DNA of 64,000 nt from CAIYQJ01 sp963717255 (GCA_963717255.1 CAVQVT010000012.1:51368-115367), one strand, 5' to 3'. Positions 27,325 through 36,989 are shown, numbered from the stretch's first letter. The notes: generated by a model not told the origin, from the sequence alone. Made by a program: numbers and translations.

Positions 27325-28527
27325 ATGACCGGATCCGGGCGCCCCGGGCCGGACCCGGGCGACGCGCTCATCGAGGTGGTGGACGCGTTCGCGCGGTCGC
27401 CGCTCGAGCGGATCCGCGTCGACATCGTCGCCGTGCCGTTCCGCGCGCCGGTGGTGACCGCGGCCGGGGTGTGGACGACGCGGCGCTCGCTCCTGGTCAC
27501 CCTCCGCGATGCCGACGGTGCGCACGGGACCGGCGAGATCGCGCCGGCGCCCGGCGAGGAGGAGGCGGCCATCGCGGTCCTCGCCTCGCTCGCGCCCCGC
27601 CTCGACGGCCTGACGCCCGCCCAGGTGCTCACCGCCATCGAGGAGGACCGGACGGCCGACCGGTCGGTGGAGCTCGCGCTCGCGGCGGTCATCGAGGCCG
27701 GCCTCGAGACCGCACTGCTCGACCTCGCCGGGCGCCGGGCGGGGCTCCCCGTCGCGGCGATGCTCGCCGGCGCGTCCGGGCGCGGTGTCGCGCGGCTCCG
27801 GGTCCCGGTCTCTGCGCTGGTGTCCGCGGCCGACCCGGACGCGGCGGCCGCCGCGGCGCGGGCGGCCGTTGCCCGGGGCATCCGGTGCGTGAAGGTGAAG
27901 GTAGGCGGGGAGCCGGACGCGGATGCGTTCGTGTCCCGCGTCGCCGCCGTGCGCGCGGCGGTCGGCGACGACGTGGACCTCCGTCTCGACGCGAACGGGG
28001 CGTGGACGGTGGACGAGGCGGTCGGGCGGCTCCGCGCCGCCGCGCCGTACCGGATCGCCTACGTCGAGCAGCCCGTCGCGGACCTCGACGGTCTCGCTGC
28101 CGTGCGTGCCGCTTCGCCGGTGCCGATCGCGGCGGACGAGGCGGTGCGGGGCGTCGCCGCGGCACGTCGACTCATCGATGCCGGCGCCGTCGACGTCCTC
28201 GTCGTGAAGCCCGTCCGAGTGGGTGGAGCCGTGGAGACGCTCCGGATCGCCGCGCTCGCGGCGCAGGCGGATGTCCCGGTCGTCCTCAGCACCTTCTACG
28301 AGACGGGTGTCGGCCTGGCGGCGGCGCTCCACGTCGCCGCGGCGCTCCCGGTCGGGGACGAGACGCACGGGATCGCGACCGCCGATCTGCTCGCGTCGGA
28401 CCTGCTCGCGCAGCGGCCGAGGGTGACCGCCGGATGGGCCGACGTCCCGGATGCTCCCGGCCTCGGGGTGGAGACGAGCCCGGACCTCGTCGCGGAGTTC
28501 CGCGAGAGCGCGGCGGGCATCCGGTGA
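27325..28527 (+). CDS. menC: o-succinylbenzoate synthase MenC
   Basis: Enolase-superfamily dehydratase that converts SHCHC to o-succinylbenzoate. The protein has 400 residues. The catalytic Lys pair is in CVKVKVG, metal ligands are in LRLDANGAW, YVEQPV and AADEAV, and the second Lys is in VLVVKPVRVGG. The N-terminal capping domain (~40-150) includes PFRAPVVTAAGVWTTRRSLL. I start at ATG 27325 (GTG 27316 is an alternative); the 37-bp gap after menA is the only real gap in the operon. It overlaps menE by GTGA. Confidence 0.92.
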   Translation: MTGSGRPGPDPGDALIEVVDAFARSPLERIRVDIVAVPFRAPVVTAAGVWTTRRSLLVTLRDADGAHGTGEIAPAPGEEEAAIAVLASLAPRLDGLTPAQVLTAIEEDRTADRSVELALAAVIEAGLETALLDLAGRRAGLPVAAMLAGASGRGVARLRVPVSALVSAADPDAAAAAARAAVARGIRCVKVKVGGEPDADAFVSRVAAVRAAVGDDVDLRLDANGAWTVDEAVGRLRAAAPYRIAYVEQPVADLDGLAAVRAASPVPIAADEAVRGVAAARRLIDAGAVDVLVVKPVRVGGAVETLRIAALAAQADVPVVLSTFYETGVGLAAALHVAAALPVGDETHGIATADLLASDLLAQRPRVTAGWADVPDAPGLGVETSPDLVAEFRESAAGIR

Positions 28528-30923
28528 GCGGCTCCGCGCGTGGGACGGGCGCCCGGGGGCGCGCCACGGGCGCCAGAGATCGCGCCGCGGGCGCGCCGCT
28601 CGTGCCCGATCCCGTCGCCGAGGCGGCCCGCCTGGCCCCGGCCTCGCTCTCGGTCGCGGACGGCGACCTCCGCCTCTCGTGGGCGGACCTCGCTGCGCGC
28701 GTCGCGGATGCGGCGTGGCTGCTCCGGGAAGCCGGCGTCGAGCGCGGTGACCGGATCGCGGTCCTCGCCGGCCCCTCCGCAGCGTCCGTCGTCCTCGTGC
28801 ACGCCGCCCGCGCGGCCGGCGTCGTCCTCGTCCCGCTGGCTCCGCGCGCCGCGGCGGCGGAGATCGCGTGGCAGGTGGACCGCGCGGCGCCGCGGCTGCT
28901 CCTCCACGACGCCGCCCGAGCGCCGCTCGCGGCGGCCGCGCTCGGGCTCCTCGAGGGGGCGGCCCACCCGCCCGCGCTCGACCTCGATCTCCTCGCCGGA
29001 TCGGAGGACCCGGCCACGTCGCTGGGCGCCGCCGACCTCCCGCCTGAGGGGGCGCCCCTGCCGCCGGTCGACCCCGACGCGCCCGCCACGATCCTCTACA
29101 CGTCCGGGACGACTGGACGGCCGAAGGGTGCCGTCCTCACCTGGGCGAACCACCTCGCGAGCGCCCGCGCGTGGGCGAGCGTCCTCGACCCACGCCCCGA
29201 CGATCGCTGGCTCCTCGCGCTTCCGGTCCACCACATCGCGGGCATCGCGACGATCGTCCGCGCCGCCGTCTCTGGTTCGGCGGTCGTCTGCGCGGGCGAC
29301 CGGTTCCATGCCGGGCTCGTCGCCGGCCTCATCGGCGGCGAGAGCATCACGCACCTCTCGGTCGTCGCGACGACCCTGGAGCGCCTCCTCGACGCCCTGC
29401 CGTCCGTGCGTTCCACCGGTTCGCTCCGCGCGGTCCTCCTGGGCGGCGGACCCTGGCCGCCGGACCTTGCCGTCCGGGCCGTCGCCGCGGGACTCCCGCT
29501 CGTCACCACGTACGGCATGACGGAGACCGCGTCCGGGGTCGCGGCGCTGCCGTCCGAGATGGTCGCCGCGCACCCGGCCGCGTCCGGTCGGGCCCTCGCC
29601 GGCGTGGACCTGGCGATCGAGGTGGACGGCCGACCCGCCCGCCCGGGGGAGATCGGCGAGATCGTGGTCGCCGGCCCGATGGTCTTCGCCGGCTATCTCG
29701 ACGATCCCGCCGGCACGGACGCGGTCCTCCGCGACGGTCGCCTTCGCACCGGAGACCTGGGCTCGCTCGATGACGACGGGATCCTGACGGTCGCGGACCG
29801 CCGCGACGACCTGATCGTCTCCGGGGGCGAGAACGTCTACCCGGCCGAGGTCGAAGCGGTCCTTCGCGCGCACCCCGACGTCCTCGATGCTGGCGTGGTC
29901 GGCGTGCCCGATCCGACCTGGGGTGCGGTCCCGGTGGCGGTCGTCGCGCCGCGCCCGGGCGCACCCGTGGAGCCGGAGGCGCTCCGGGCGTTCGCCCGCG
30001 AGCGGCTCGCGGCGCACAAGGTCCCCGCGCGCGTCGTGCGGGTCGGGTCGATCCCGCGGACGGCCGCAGGGAAGATCCTCCGCGGGGAGCTGCGTGCGCT
30101 CGCGTCCCGGGCCCCCGTCCGCCACGCGCGGACCCTCGCGCGCGACGGCGCCGCGATCGCGTACGGCGTCACCGGCGCGGGGCCCGGCGTGGTCTTCCTG
30201 CATGCCACGCTCTCGCGGGGCCGCGCGTGGCTCCCCCTCGAGCGGCGCCTCGCCGCGCGCGCGACCGTCGTCTCGATCGACCGGCGCGGGCATCGGGCGA
30301 GCCGAGATCCCGACCCCATGCGCCTGGCGATGGCGGACCACGTCGCAGATGTCGCCGCCGTGATCGAGCGCGAGGGCATCGCCCCCGTGCTGGTCGTCGG
30401 CCACAGCTTCGGCGGGTGCGTCGCGCTCGAGCTCGCGGCCCGGCGTCCGGAGCTGGTCGCGGGCGTCGTCGCATACGAGCCGCCGTACCTCGTGCTCGCC
30501 CCCGGGGACGTCCGTGAGGCGATGGAGCGCGTGGCGCTCGCGACCTCCGCCGCGCACGCCGCCGGGAACGGTCCGCTGGCTGCCGAGACCTTCCTCCGCG
30601 CAGTCCTCGGCGACGCCGGGTACGCGGGGCTCCCGGCGGGAGTCCGTGCTGCCGTCCTCAGGGAGGGCGACGCGGCCGCCTCGGACGCCCGCCTCGCGGG
30701 CCTCGACCCGGCCGGGCTCCCGCGGATCCGCGTGCCGGTGACGATCGCGGTCGGGTCGGCCAGCAGCCCCCTCTACCGGGTGGTCGCCGAGGCGATCGCA
30801 GGGGCGGTCCCGTCCGCGCGGGTCGTGACGATCGCCGGCGCCGACCACATGGCGCCCGTCTCACGCCCCGAAGCGATCCTGCCCATCATCGACGGCGCGT
30901 TCGATGCCGCCTTCCCCTCATGA
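28524..30923 (+). CDS. menE: o-succinylbenzoate-CoA ligase MenE fused to an alpha/beta hydrolase
   Basis: A 799-residue fusion. Residues ~30-525 are an acyl-adenylating enzyme: P-loop TILYTSGTTGRPKGAV (~190-205), HHIAG, TYGMTETASG (~330), the hinge/adenylate Asp in TGDLG, SGGENVYPAEVEA (~432) and the C-terminal catalytic Lys in RTAAGKILRGEL (~512). This activates o-succinylbenzoate to its CoA ester. Residues ~535-799 are a complete alpha/beta hydrolase with GHSFGG (Ser ~628) and a His in GADHMAP (~773). MenE proteins are normally ~450-500 residues without this domain. It might act as the missing DHNA-CoA thioesterase or on another operon intermediate (inference). It starts at GTG 28524 and overlaps menC and menG. 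Confidence 0.9.
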   Translation: MSGSARGTGARGRATGARDRAAGAPLVPDPVAEAARLAPASLSVADGDLRLSWADLAARVADAAWLLREAGVERGDRIAVLAGPSAASVVLVHAARAAGVVLVPLAPRAAAAEIAWQVDRAAPRLLLHDAARAPLAAAALGLLEGAAHPPALDLDLLAGSEDPATSLGAADLPPEGAPLPPVDPDAPATILYTSGTTGRPKGAVLTWANHLASARAWASVLDPRPDDRWLLALPVHHIAGIATIVRAAVSGSAVVCAGDRFHAGLVAGLIGGESITHLSVVATTLERLLDALPSVRSTGSLRAVLLGGGPWPPDLAVRAVAAGLPLVTTYGMTETASGVAALPSEMVAAHPAASGRALAGVDLAIEVDGRPARPGEIGEIVVAGPMVFAGYLDDPAGTDAVLRDGRLRTGDLGSLDDDGILTVADRRDDLIVSGGENVYPAEVEAVLRAHPDVLDAGVVGVPDPTWGAVPVAVVAPRPGAPVEPEALRAFARERLAAHKVPARVVRVGSIPRTAAGKILRGELRALASRAPVRHARTLARDGAAIAYGVTGAGPGVVFLHATLSRGRAWLPLERRLAARATVVSIDRRGHRASRDPDPMRLAMADHVADVAAVIEREGIAPVLVVGHSFGGCVALELAARRPELVAGVVAYEPPYLVLAPGDVREAMERVALATSAAHAAGNGPLAAETFLRAVLGDAGYAGLPAGVRAAVLREGDAAASDARLAGLDPAGLPRIRVPVTIAVGSASSPLYRVVAEAIAGAVPSARVVTIAGADHMAPVSRPEAILPIIDGAFDAAFPS

Positions 30924-31681
30924 CGCACCCGACGCCCATGCCTCCCCGAGGAGCCGACACGATGCCCGACGGGAACGCCGCGCCGCCCGCGGAGGTCCGC
31001 GCGATGTTCGACCGGATCAGCCCGGTCTACGACCTCATGAACCTGCTCATCAGCGGCTTCCAGGAGCCCCGCTGGCGCCGCCGGGCCGTGCGCGAGGCGC
31101 GGCTGGCCCGGGGGATGTCGGCCCTCGACGTGGCCTGCGGGACGGGCAAGGTCTCGGCGTCGCTCGCGGCGGTCGTGCGGCCGGGGGGCCGCGTCGTCGG
31201 CCTCGACTTCTCGCCGCGGATGATCGACCGGGCCCGCCGTGAGCGCGCCGCTGCCACGGGGCTCTCGTTCGTCGTCGGCGACGCCCTGGACCTCCCCTTC
31301 GGCGACGCGACCTTCGACGCTTCGACGATCGCGTTCGGGATGCGGAACCTCCCCGACTACGGCCTCGGCTTCTCGGAGATGACCCGCGTCGTGCGGCCCG
31401 GTGGCCGTGTCGTCTGCCTGGAGATCTCGCGACCGCGCTCCGCCCTCGGACGCGCGATCCAGCGCTGGTTCGACTGGATCGTCCCCGTCATCGGCCGGGC
31501 CGCCGGCCAGGGCGACGCGTATGCGTACCTCGTCGCGAGCACCCGCGGCTACCCGGGTCCCGACCGGATCGCGGCGATCATGCGCGAGGTGGGCCTGGAG
31601 GACGTGCGATGGGCGCCGCTGTCCGGCGGCATCGTGACGCTCCACGCCGGGACGCGGCCCGCGGGCTGGGCACCCCGGTAG
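30920..31681 (+). CDS. menG: demethylmenaquinone methyltransferase MenG/UbiE
   Basis: S-adenosylmethionine-dependent C-methyltransferase for the last step of menaquinone synthesis. It has 253 residues with the UbiE signatures MFDRISPVYDLMN (start of the conserved region), DVACGTGK (SAM motif I), GLDFSPRMID, AFGMRNLPD and LEISRP. ATG 30920 overlaps the menE stop; a second ATG at 30962 would drop a 14-residue extension. It is the last gene of the operon and is followed by a GC-rich stem-loop. Confidence 0.94.
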   Translation: MTHPTPMPPRGADTMPDGNAAPPAEVRAMFDRISPVYDLMNLLISGFQEPRWRRRAVREARLARGMSALDVACGTGKVSASLAAVVRPGGRVVGLDFSPRMIDRARRERAAATGLSFVVGDALDLPFGDATFDASTIAFGMRNLPDYGLGFSEMTRVVRPGGRVVCLEISRPRSALGRAIQRWFDWIVPVIGRAAGQGDAYAYLVASTRGYPGPDRIAAIMREVGLEDVRWAPLSGGIVTLHAGTRPAGWAPR

Positions 31682-31709
31682 CTCCGGGCCGACGGGCAGC
31701 CGCCCGGCG

Positions 31710-31749
31710 GCCCGGCCGGCCTCTGCAGCGCTCCTCGAGCCGGCCGGGC
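31710..31749 (+). terminator. GC-rich stem-loop after the menaquinone operon
   Basis: Perfect 11-bp inverted repeat (GCCCGGCCGGC, 31710-31720 with 31739-31749), loop 18 nt. There is no T run. It lies 29 bp after the menG stop in an otherwise empty 235-bp gap. Confidence 0.45.
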
Positions 31750-31916
31750 GCGGAACCGGGTCCCGCACCTCGCGCCGCCCCCGCGACCCGGGGACCCGTC
31801 CTGCGCCGGGCGCAGGAACGGAGCGGGTCGGGTGGGCGAGCGCCGGGCGCTGGGCTCGAGCGCAGCGCGGCCGCGCCCCCCTGATCCGGTCGCCGTGTCG
31901 CGAGCGGCCCCGCCGG

Positions 31917-33344
31917 TCAGGCGCGCTCGAGGTAGCGCTCGCGCTCCCAGGCGGTCACGACCTGGTCGTACGCGCTCTGCTCGACGCGCGCCATGTTCAG
32001 GTAGTGGTCCACGACGTCCTGCCCGAGGATCTCGACCGCCGCCTCGGACCGCTCCAGGGCCTGGGTCGCCTCCCAGAGCGACCGCGGCATCCGGTCGCAG
32101 CCGGTCGCCACGTAGCCGTTGCCCCTGTACTCGGGCGGGAGCTCCACCTGGTGGCGGATCCCCCAGAGCCCGGCTCCGACCGCCGCCGCGTAGGTGAGGT
32201 ACGCGTTCATGTCGGCGCCGGGGAAGCGGTCCTCCACGTGGAGGCCCGCCCCGTGGCCGACCACGCGGAACCCGGTGGTCCGGTTGTCGCGGCCCCACAC
32301 GACGTTCACCGGCGCCCAGGAGAGCGCGGCGAACCGCTTGTAGCTGTTCACGTTGGGGGCGAGGAAGATCGCCAGCTCCCGCGAGAGCTTCATCATCCCG
32401 CCGACGAACCACTGCATGAGCTGCGACATCCCGTACGGCTCGCCGGCCGGATCGTGGAACAGCGGCGTCCTCCCGTCGGCGGACCACAGGCTCATGTGGA
32501 GGTGGCCCGAAGAGCCCGTCCATCGGTGGTCGGGCTTGGCCATGAACGTCAGGCCGTACCCGTTGAGGTAGGCGATCTCCTTCGCGCCGTGCTTGAAGAT
32601 GACGCTCCGGTCGGCGGACTCGAGGACGTCGTCGTACCGGATGTTCACCTCGTGCTGGCCCGGCGCGGCCTCGCCCTTGCTGAACTCGATCGGGACCCGC
32701 GCCTGCGACATCAGGGTGCGGAGCTTCCCGTGGTACGGCTCCGCCTTCGTCGCCTGGAGGAGGTGGTAGTCCTCGTTGTAATAGCCGAAGGTGGCCGGCA
32801 CCGGCCAGCCCCGGCGGTGGAGGTCGTCCCACTGGTCGGTGAGCAGGTAGTACTCGAACTCCGACCCGGCCTTCACGACGAACCCGAGGTCCCTGGCCGC
32901 CGCGACCTGACGCTTGAGGATCGTCCGCGGCGCGATGGCGATCTCGCTGCGCGTCCCCTCGTCCACCACGTCACCGAGGACGAGGGCGGTCTTCTCCAGC
33001 CACGGGATCATCCGCATCGTGGGCCAGACCGGGTCGGCGAGCCAGTCGCCGTAACCGGTCTCCCAGTTCATGAGGGCGTACCCGTCCGGCGTGTTCATCT
33101 CCATGTCCGTGCCGAGCAGGTAGGTGCAGAAGTGGACGCCGTGGTCGATCACACCGCCGAGGAAGGCACCCGCGGTGACCCGCTTGCCCATGAGGCGGCC
33201 CTGCATGTCGGCGAAGGCGACGATGAGCGTATCCACCGAGCCTTCGCGGACCCACCGGTCCAGCTCGACCAGCTGCGGGTCCTTCGGTGGACGCCCCGAC
33301 GTCCCGTGGATGTCGTGCGCCGCGGTCGGCCGTTCGTGCGTCAT
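31917..33344 (-). CDS. glutamine synthetase-like ligase (gamma-glutamyl-amine type)
   Basis: A 475-residue enzyme of the glutamine synthetase superfamily, probably ligating glutamate to an amine or a related substrate with ATP. Visible motifs are the N-terminal beta-grasp DTLIVAFADMQGRLMGKRV, the metal-binding Glu in KAGSEFEYYLL, GQHEVNIRYDD, GHLHMSLW (metal His) and the phosphate-binding NRTTGFRVVG. It lacks the adenylylation loop of GlnA-type enzymes and resembles the PuuA/GlnA-like catabolic group. It lies downstream of an SDR and divergent from an amino acid permease, so uptake and catabolism of an amine or amino acid is likely. A TACACT box near 33416-33421 could drive it separately. Confidence 0.82.
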   Translation of the reverse strand: MTHERPTAAHDIHGTSGRPPKDPQLVELDRWVREGSVDTLIVAFADMQGRLMGKRVTAGAFLGGVIDHGVHFCTYLLGTDMEMNTPDGYALMNWETGYGDWLADPVWPTMRMIPWLEKTALVLGDVVDEGTRSEIAIAPRTILKRQVAAARDLGFVVKAGSEFEYYLLTDQWDDLHRRGWPVPATFGYYNEDYHLLQATKAEPYHGKLRTLMSQARVPIEFSKGEAAPGQHEVNIRYDDVLESADRSVIFKHGAKEIAYLNGYGLTFMAKPDHRWTGSSGHLHMSLWSADGRTPLFHDPAGEPYGMSQLMQWFVGGMMKLSRELAIFLAPNVNSYKRFAALSWAPVNVVWGRDNRTTGFRVVGHGAGLHVEDRFPGADMNAYLTYAAAVGAGLWGIRHQVELPPEYRGNGYVATGCDRMPRSLWEATQALERSEAAVEILGQDVVDHYLNMARVEQSAYDQVVTAWERERYLERA

Positions 33345-33447
33345 GACGTGGCCTCTCTGGTCGGTCGGCTCGCGCCCCGGTGTCCTCCCTCCGGGTCGCG
33401 GGCGAAGGTCGTGCGAGTGTACCCAACGCGGGCGCGGGTCCGCCCTC

Positions 33448-34212
33448 CTACTTCGCCGTCATCCCGCCGTCGGCGAGGATCACCGCGCCCGTGACGAACG
33501 ACGATTCGTCCGAGGCGAGGAAGAGCGCGACGTTCGCGATCTCGCGCGGCTCGCCGGGACGGCCAACGGGCTGGAACGAGTCGATCGTCGCGTAGACCTC
33601 CGCCAGGCCACCCAGCATCTCCGCGTGCGCGTAGTTGATCGGGGTGTCCACCCAGCCCGGGCAGAGCGCGTTGCACCGGATCCCCTGTTTCGCGTAGTCG
33701 AGGGCGATCCCCCGGGAGAGCATGACGATGCCGCCCTTCGACGCGGCGTAGATCGCCAGGAACGGCTCCGCGACGACGCCGTTCACCGAGCTCGTGTTGA
33801 TGATCGAGCCGCCGCCTCCCCGCAGCATGTGCGGGATCGCGTACCGCGAGCCGTAGATGCAGCCCTTGAGGTTCACGTCGATGGTGCGGTCCACGATCTC
33901 GTCGGGGACCTCGTGGAAGACCCCCGGGATGTTCACGCCGGCGTTGTTGAAGGCGACGTGCAGCCCGCCCCACCGCGCGACCGTCGCGTCGGTGTAGGCC
34001 TGGACCTGCGCCGGGTCGGCGACGTCGGCGGTCATGGCGACCACGACCGTCGGGTCGCCGACCAGCCGGGCGGTCTCCTCCACGTTCTCCCGCGCGATGT
34101 CCACCGCGGTGACGCGCGCGCCCTCCTCGGCGAACCGGATGACCGACGCGCGCCCGATGCCCGAGCCCGCGCCGGTGACGATGCAGACCTTGCCCGCGAG
34201 CCGATCGCCCAT
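33448..34212 (-). CDS. short-chain dehydrogenase/reductase
   Basis: A 254-residue classical SDR: TGAGSGIG cofactor motif (residues ~14-21), Asp after strand 2 (VTAVDIAREN, suggests NAD), NNAG, catalytic Ser in INTSSVNG, Tyr/Lys in YAASKGG, CPGWVDTP. It is probably cotranscribed with the glutamine-synthetase-like gene (103-bp gap) and oxidises an alcohol or aldehyde intermediate of that pathway (inference). A TATCAT box on the minus strand at 34276-34281 is a likely -10. Confidence 0.87.
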   Translation of the reverse strand: MGDRLAGKVCIVTGAGSGIGRASVIRFAEEGARVTAVDIARENVEETARLVGDPTVVVAMTADVADPAQVQAYTDATVARWGGLHVAFNNAGVNIPGVFHEVPDEIVDRTIDVNLKGCIYGSRYAIPHMLRGGGGSIINTSSVNGVVAEPFLAIYAASKGGIVMLSRGIALDYAKQGIRCNALCPGWVDTPINYAHAEMLGGLAEVYATIDSFQPVGRPGEPREIANVALFLASDESSFVTGAVILADGGMTAK

Positions 34213-34287
34213 CCCGCACCTCGCTCCTCGGCGGGCGTGACGGACCTCCCAGCCACGCCGCCCTGAAGGGTCCCGATGATAGGCGTA

Positions 34288-34318
34288 TTGACACCGCGCC
34301 CCGCGACCCCCCTAATCC
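34288..34318 (+). promoter_or_regulatory. promoter of the amino acid permease gene
   Basis: A consensus TTGACA (34288-34293) and TAATCC (34313-34318), 19 bp apart. The mRNA leader carries GGAGGAGGGAGG ahead of the ATG at 34359. Confidence 0.5.
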
Positions 34319-34358
34319 GCACATCGACTCAACGTCCGGAGGAGGGAGGACCCGAAGG

Positions 34359-36001
34359 ATGAGCTCAAGCCCGCCCGGCGGCGGCAGGCAGTCCAAGGAC
34401 GTCCAGAGGCTGCACGAGCTGGGCTACGCCCAGGAGTTGCGGCGAGGGATGCGGACGTTCTCGAACTTCGCCGTGTCGTTCACGATCATCTCGATCCTGT
34501 CCGGCTGCCTCACGCTCTTCTACTTCGCGATGAACGTGGGCGGCCCTGCGGTCATGACGCTCGGCTGGCTCGTCGTCGGTTTCTTCGTCCTGATGGTCGC
34601 TCTCGGGATGGCCGAGGTCGCCTCGAGCTACCCGACCGCGGGCGGCCTCTACTACTGGGCGGCGAAGCTCGCTCCCGAGTCCGGCGGCAACCCGGCGGCC
34701 TGGAGCTGGTTCGTCGGCTGGTTCAACCTCGTCGGGCAGGTGGCGGTCACCGCCGGCATCGACTTCGGCCTGGCGTTCTTCATCAACGCCTTCCTGAACC
34801 TCACGGTGGGCCTGCCGACCGACCCTCCGTACACGATCGCCATCTACGGGACCGTGCTCGTCATCCACGCGCTCCTGAACACGTTCGGGATCCGCATCGT
34901 CACGATCCTCAACGACGTGTCGGTCTGGTGGCACATCGTGGGCGTCGCTGCGATCGTCCTGGTCACCGTCGTGCTCAACCAGCACGAGCGGACCGACATC
35001 GGCACGGTCTTCTCGACCTTCGTGAACAACACCGGGAGCGGCGGGGACAACCCGCAGTGGCCGGGCCCGATCCTCTTCGGGATCCCGCTCTACGTGATGC
35101 TCATCGGCCTGCTCAACGCGCAGTACACCCTCACCGGATACGACGCGTCGGCGCACATGTCCGAGGAGACGCACGAGGCCGCGACATCCGCGCCCAAGGG
35201 GATCATCTGGTCCGTGATCATCTCCGTGATCTTCGGCTTCATCCTCCTCGTGTCGATGAACGTCGGGATCACCCCGGAGGCGGTCTTCCCGGCAGCCGAC
35301 GGCTCCGGCGCGATGGTCAACGGCTACCAGCACGCGCTCGATCGGCGGCCACCCTGGCGAACGCCGGGCCGCCCGTCCAGATCTGGATCGACGCCGTCGG
35401 CCAGACCGGCGGCCTGATCATCCTGTTCCTCGTCATCGGCGCCCAGTTCTACTGCGGGATGTCGTCGGTCACCGCGAACTCGCGGATGATCTACGCGTTC
35501 GCCCGCGACGGCGCGATCCCCGCGAGCGGCTTCTGGCACCGGATCAACCACCGGACGCGGACGCCCACGAACTCGATCTGGCTCGCGGCGATCGGCGCGT
35601 TCATCCTCGGCCTGCCCTACCTGTTCAGCGCCGTGGCCTACGCCGCCGTCACGTCGATCGCCGTCATCGGCCTCTACGTGGCGTACGTCGCGCCCGTGTT
35701 CCTGCGGCTCCGCGCCGGGAAGCGATTCGAGCCCGGCCCGTGGACGCTCGGCCGCTGGAGCAAGCCGGTCGGGATCCTCGCGACCCTGTGGGTCGTGTTC
35801 ATCTTCATCCTGTTCATGCTCCCGCAGTTCCAGCCGATCGACATCAACACGTTCAACTACACGCCGGTCGTCTTCGCCGTCGTCCTCGGCGGAGCGGCCA
35901 TCTGGTACTTCGCCTCGGCGCGGAAGTGGTTCAAGGGCCCCAAGGTCCAGGGGACGCCCGACGAGCTGGCGGCCATCGAGGCCGACCTCGAGATCATCTG
36001 A
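34359..36001 (+). CDS. APC-family amino acid/amine permease (one frameshift)
   Basis: Inner-membrane transporter with about 12 helices. The start is typical of the GABA/choline-type APC branch: LHELGYAQELRRGMRTFSNF followed by SFTIISILSGCLTLF, then AEVASSYPTAGGLYYWAA and YDASAHMSEETHEAA. The frame is lost near 35340; adding one base joins it to SAATLANAGPPVQIWIDAVG, ANSRMIYAFARDGAIP, and the last helices, giving ~547 residues. It is divergent from the SDR/glutamine-synthetase-like pair, which suggests that it imports their substrate. Confidence 0.85.
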
Positions 36002-36065
36002 CCCTCGTCCGCTCCAGCGTCTCGCGGGCCCGGCGGCCGGCCGAGGCGGCCGGTGCGGCGGCGCG

Positions 36066-36848
36066 CTAGTAGACGCGGCGGGCGGTCGCCGGGATCGCGA
36101 GGTCGAAGGCCGAGTCGGGGATCTCCGCGTCCGGCTCGATCGAAGTCGCCTCTGCGCGGCGCACGACCGTCTCGCCGAGCCGCTGCTCGAGGAGCGAGAT
36201 CACGCCGATCTCCGCGTCGGCGGCGAACACCACGTCGTGATCGGGCTGGTCGGCCACCATCCGCGTCGTGCGCGGGTGGAGGCACTCGACCTCGATCGCC
36301 TCGCGGCCTGCGACGCGGCGACCGCCGACGACCCGGACGGCACCGGTGCCGACCACGTTCTGCAGGTACGTGGCGGGATGGATCGCGACGTCCGCGATCG
36401 AGTCGCCGGGCAGGCGCGTGAGCGGCACGTACACCCTGGACGTCGACGGCAGGGTGGAGGAGTCGAGCCCGGCGAGATGGCGACGGGCCGGCCGGACCGT
36501 CGCGACGTCGTGGACGGCCGAGTACGTCCGGATCCGGACGCCGTCGGAGACCCACACCTCGTGGTCGCGGGGCATCTCGCGGTCCGCGTGGCGGACGGTG
36601 ACCCGGGCGAGGCCGGGGTGCCGGACGAGGATCTCGTGGATCAGCAGCCGTTCGCCGGCCGCGCCCCATGTCCGCTCCTCGATCCGCATCCGGAGCGTGC
36701 GGAACCGCAGCTCCGCGTCGCGCATGAAGGTGAACAGGGTGGCCGCGTCCGGCACGCCGCCGCGCGGCAGGGCGGCCAGTTCCGGACGTCGCGCGCCGGG
36801 GCGCGTCTCGACGGCTGCCTGTGACCAGCGGGCCGGGAGCTCGGACAT
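36066..36848 (-). CDS. LolA/MucB-like lipoprotein-binding-fold protein, unknown function
   Basis: A 260-residue protein. It shows a run of beta-strand segments (FRTLRMRIEERTW, HEVWVSDGVRIRTYSAVH, AVRVVGGRRVAGREAIEVEC) that resembles the LolA/sigma-factor regulatory (MucB/RseB) fold, with a C-terminal FDLAIPATARRVY. No signal peptide is obvious at the chosen start. ATG 36848 has a TACACT box seven bases upstream (36856-36861), suggesting leaderless transcription. The assignment is by pattern only. Confidence 0.55.
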   Translation of the reverse strand: MSELPARWSQAAVETRPGARRPELAALPRGGVPDAATLFTFMRDAELRFRTLRMRIEERTWGAAGERLLIHEILVRHPGLARVTVRHADREMPRDHEVWVSDGVRIRTYSAVHDVATVRPARRHLAGLDSSTLPSTSRVYVPLTRLPGDSIADVAIHPATYLQNVVGTGAVRVVGGRRVAGREAIEVECLHPRTTRMVADQPDHDVVFAADAEIGVISLLEQRLGETVVRRAEATSIEPDAEIPDSAFDLAIPATARRVY

Positions 36849-36951
36849 GGGGGGCAGTGTAGCGCAGCCCTCGAAGCATCCGACGGCCCGCGGGTGCGGC
36901 CGCCGGGACGCGCGGACGAGGCCTGCCGGCCCGGCTGCGGCGCCGCGCGAC

Positions 36952-36989
36952 ACGCGGAGGCCCGGGTCTTGCGACCCGGGCCTCCGCGT
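36952..36989 (-). terminator. hairpin terminator of the giant surface protein gene
   Basis: Perfect 17-bp stem (36952-36968 with 36973-36989) and TTGC loop, 40 bp after the stop of the surface protein gene on the minus strand. Confidence 0.8.
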
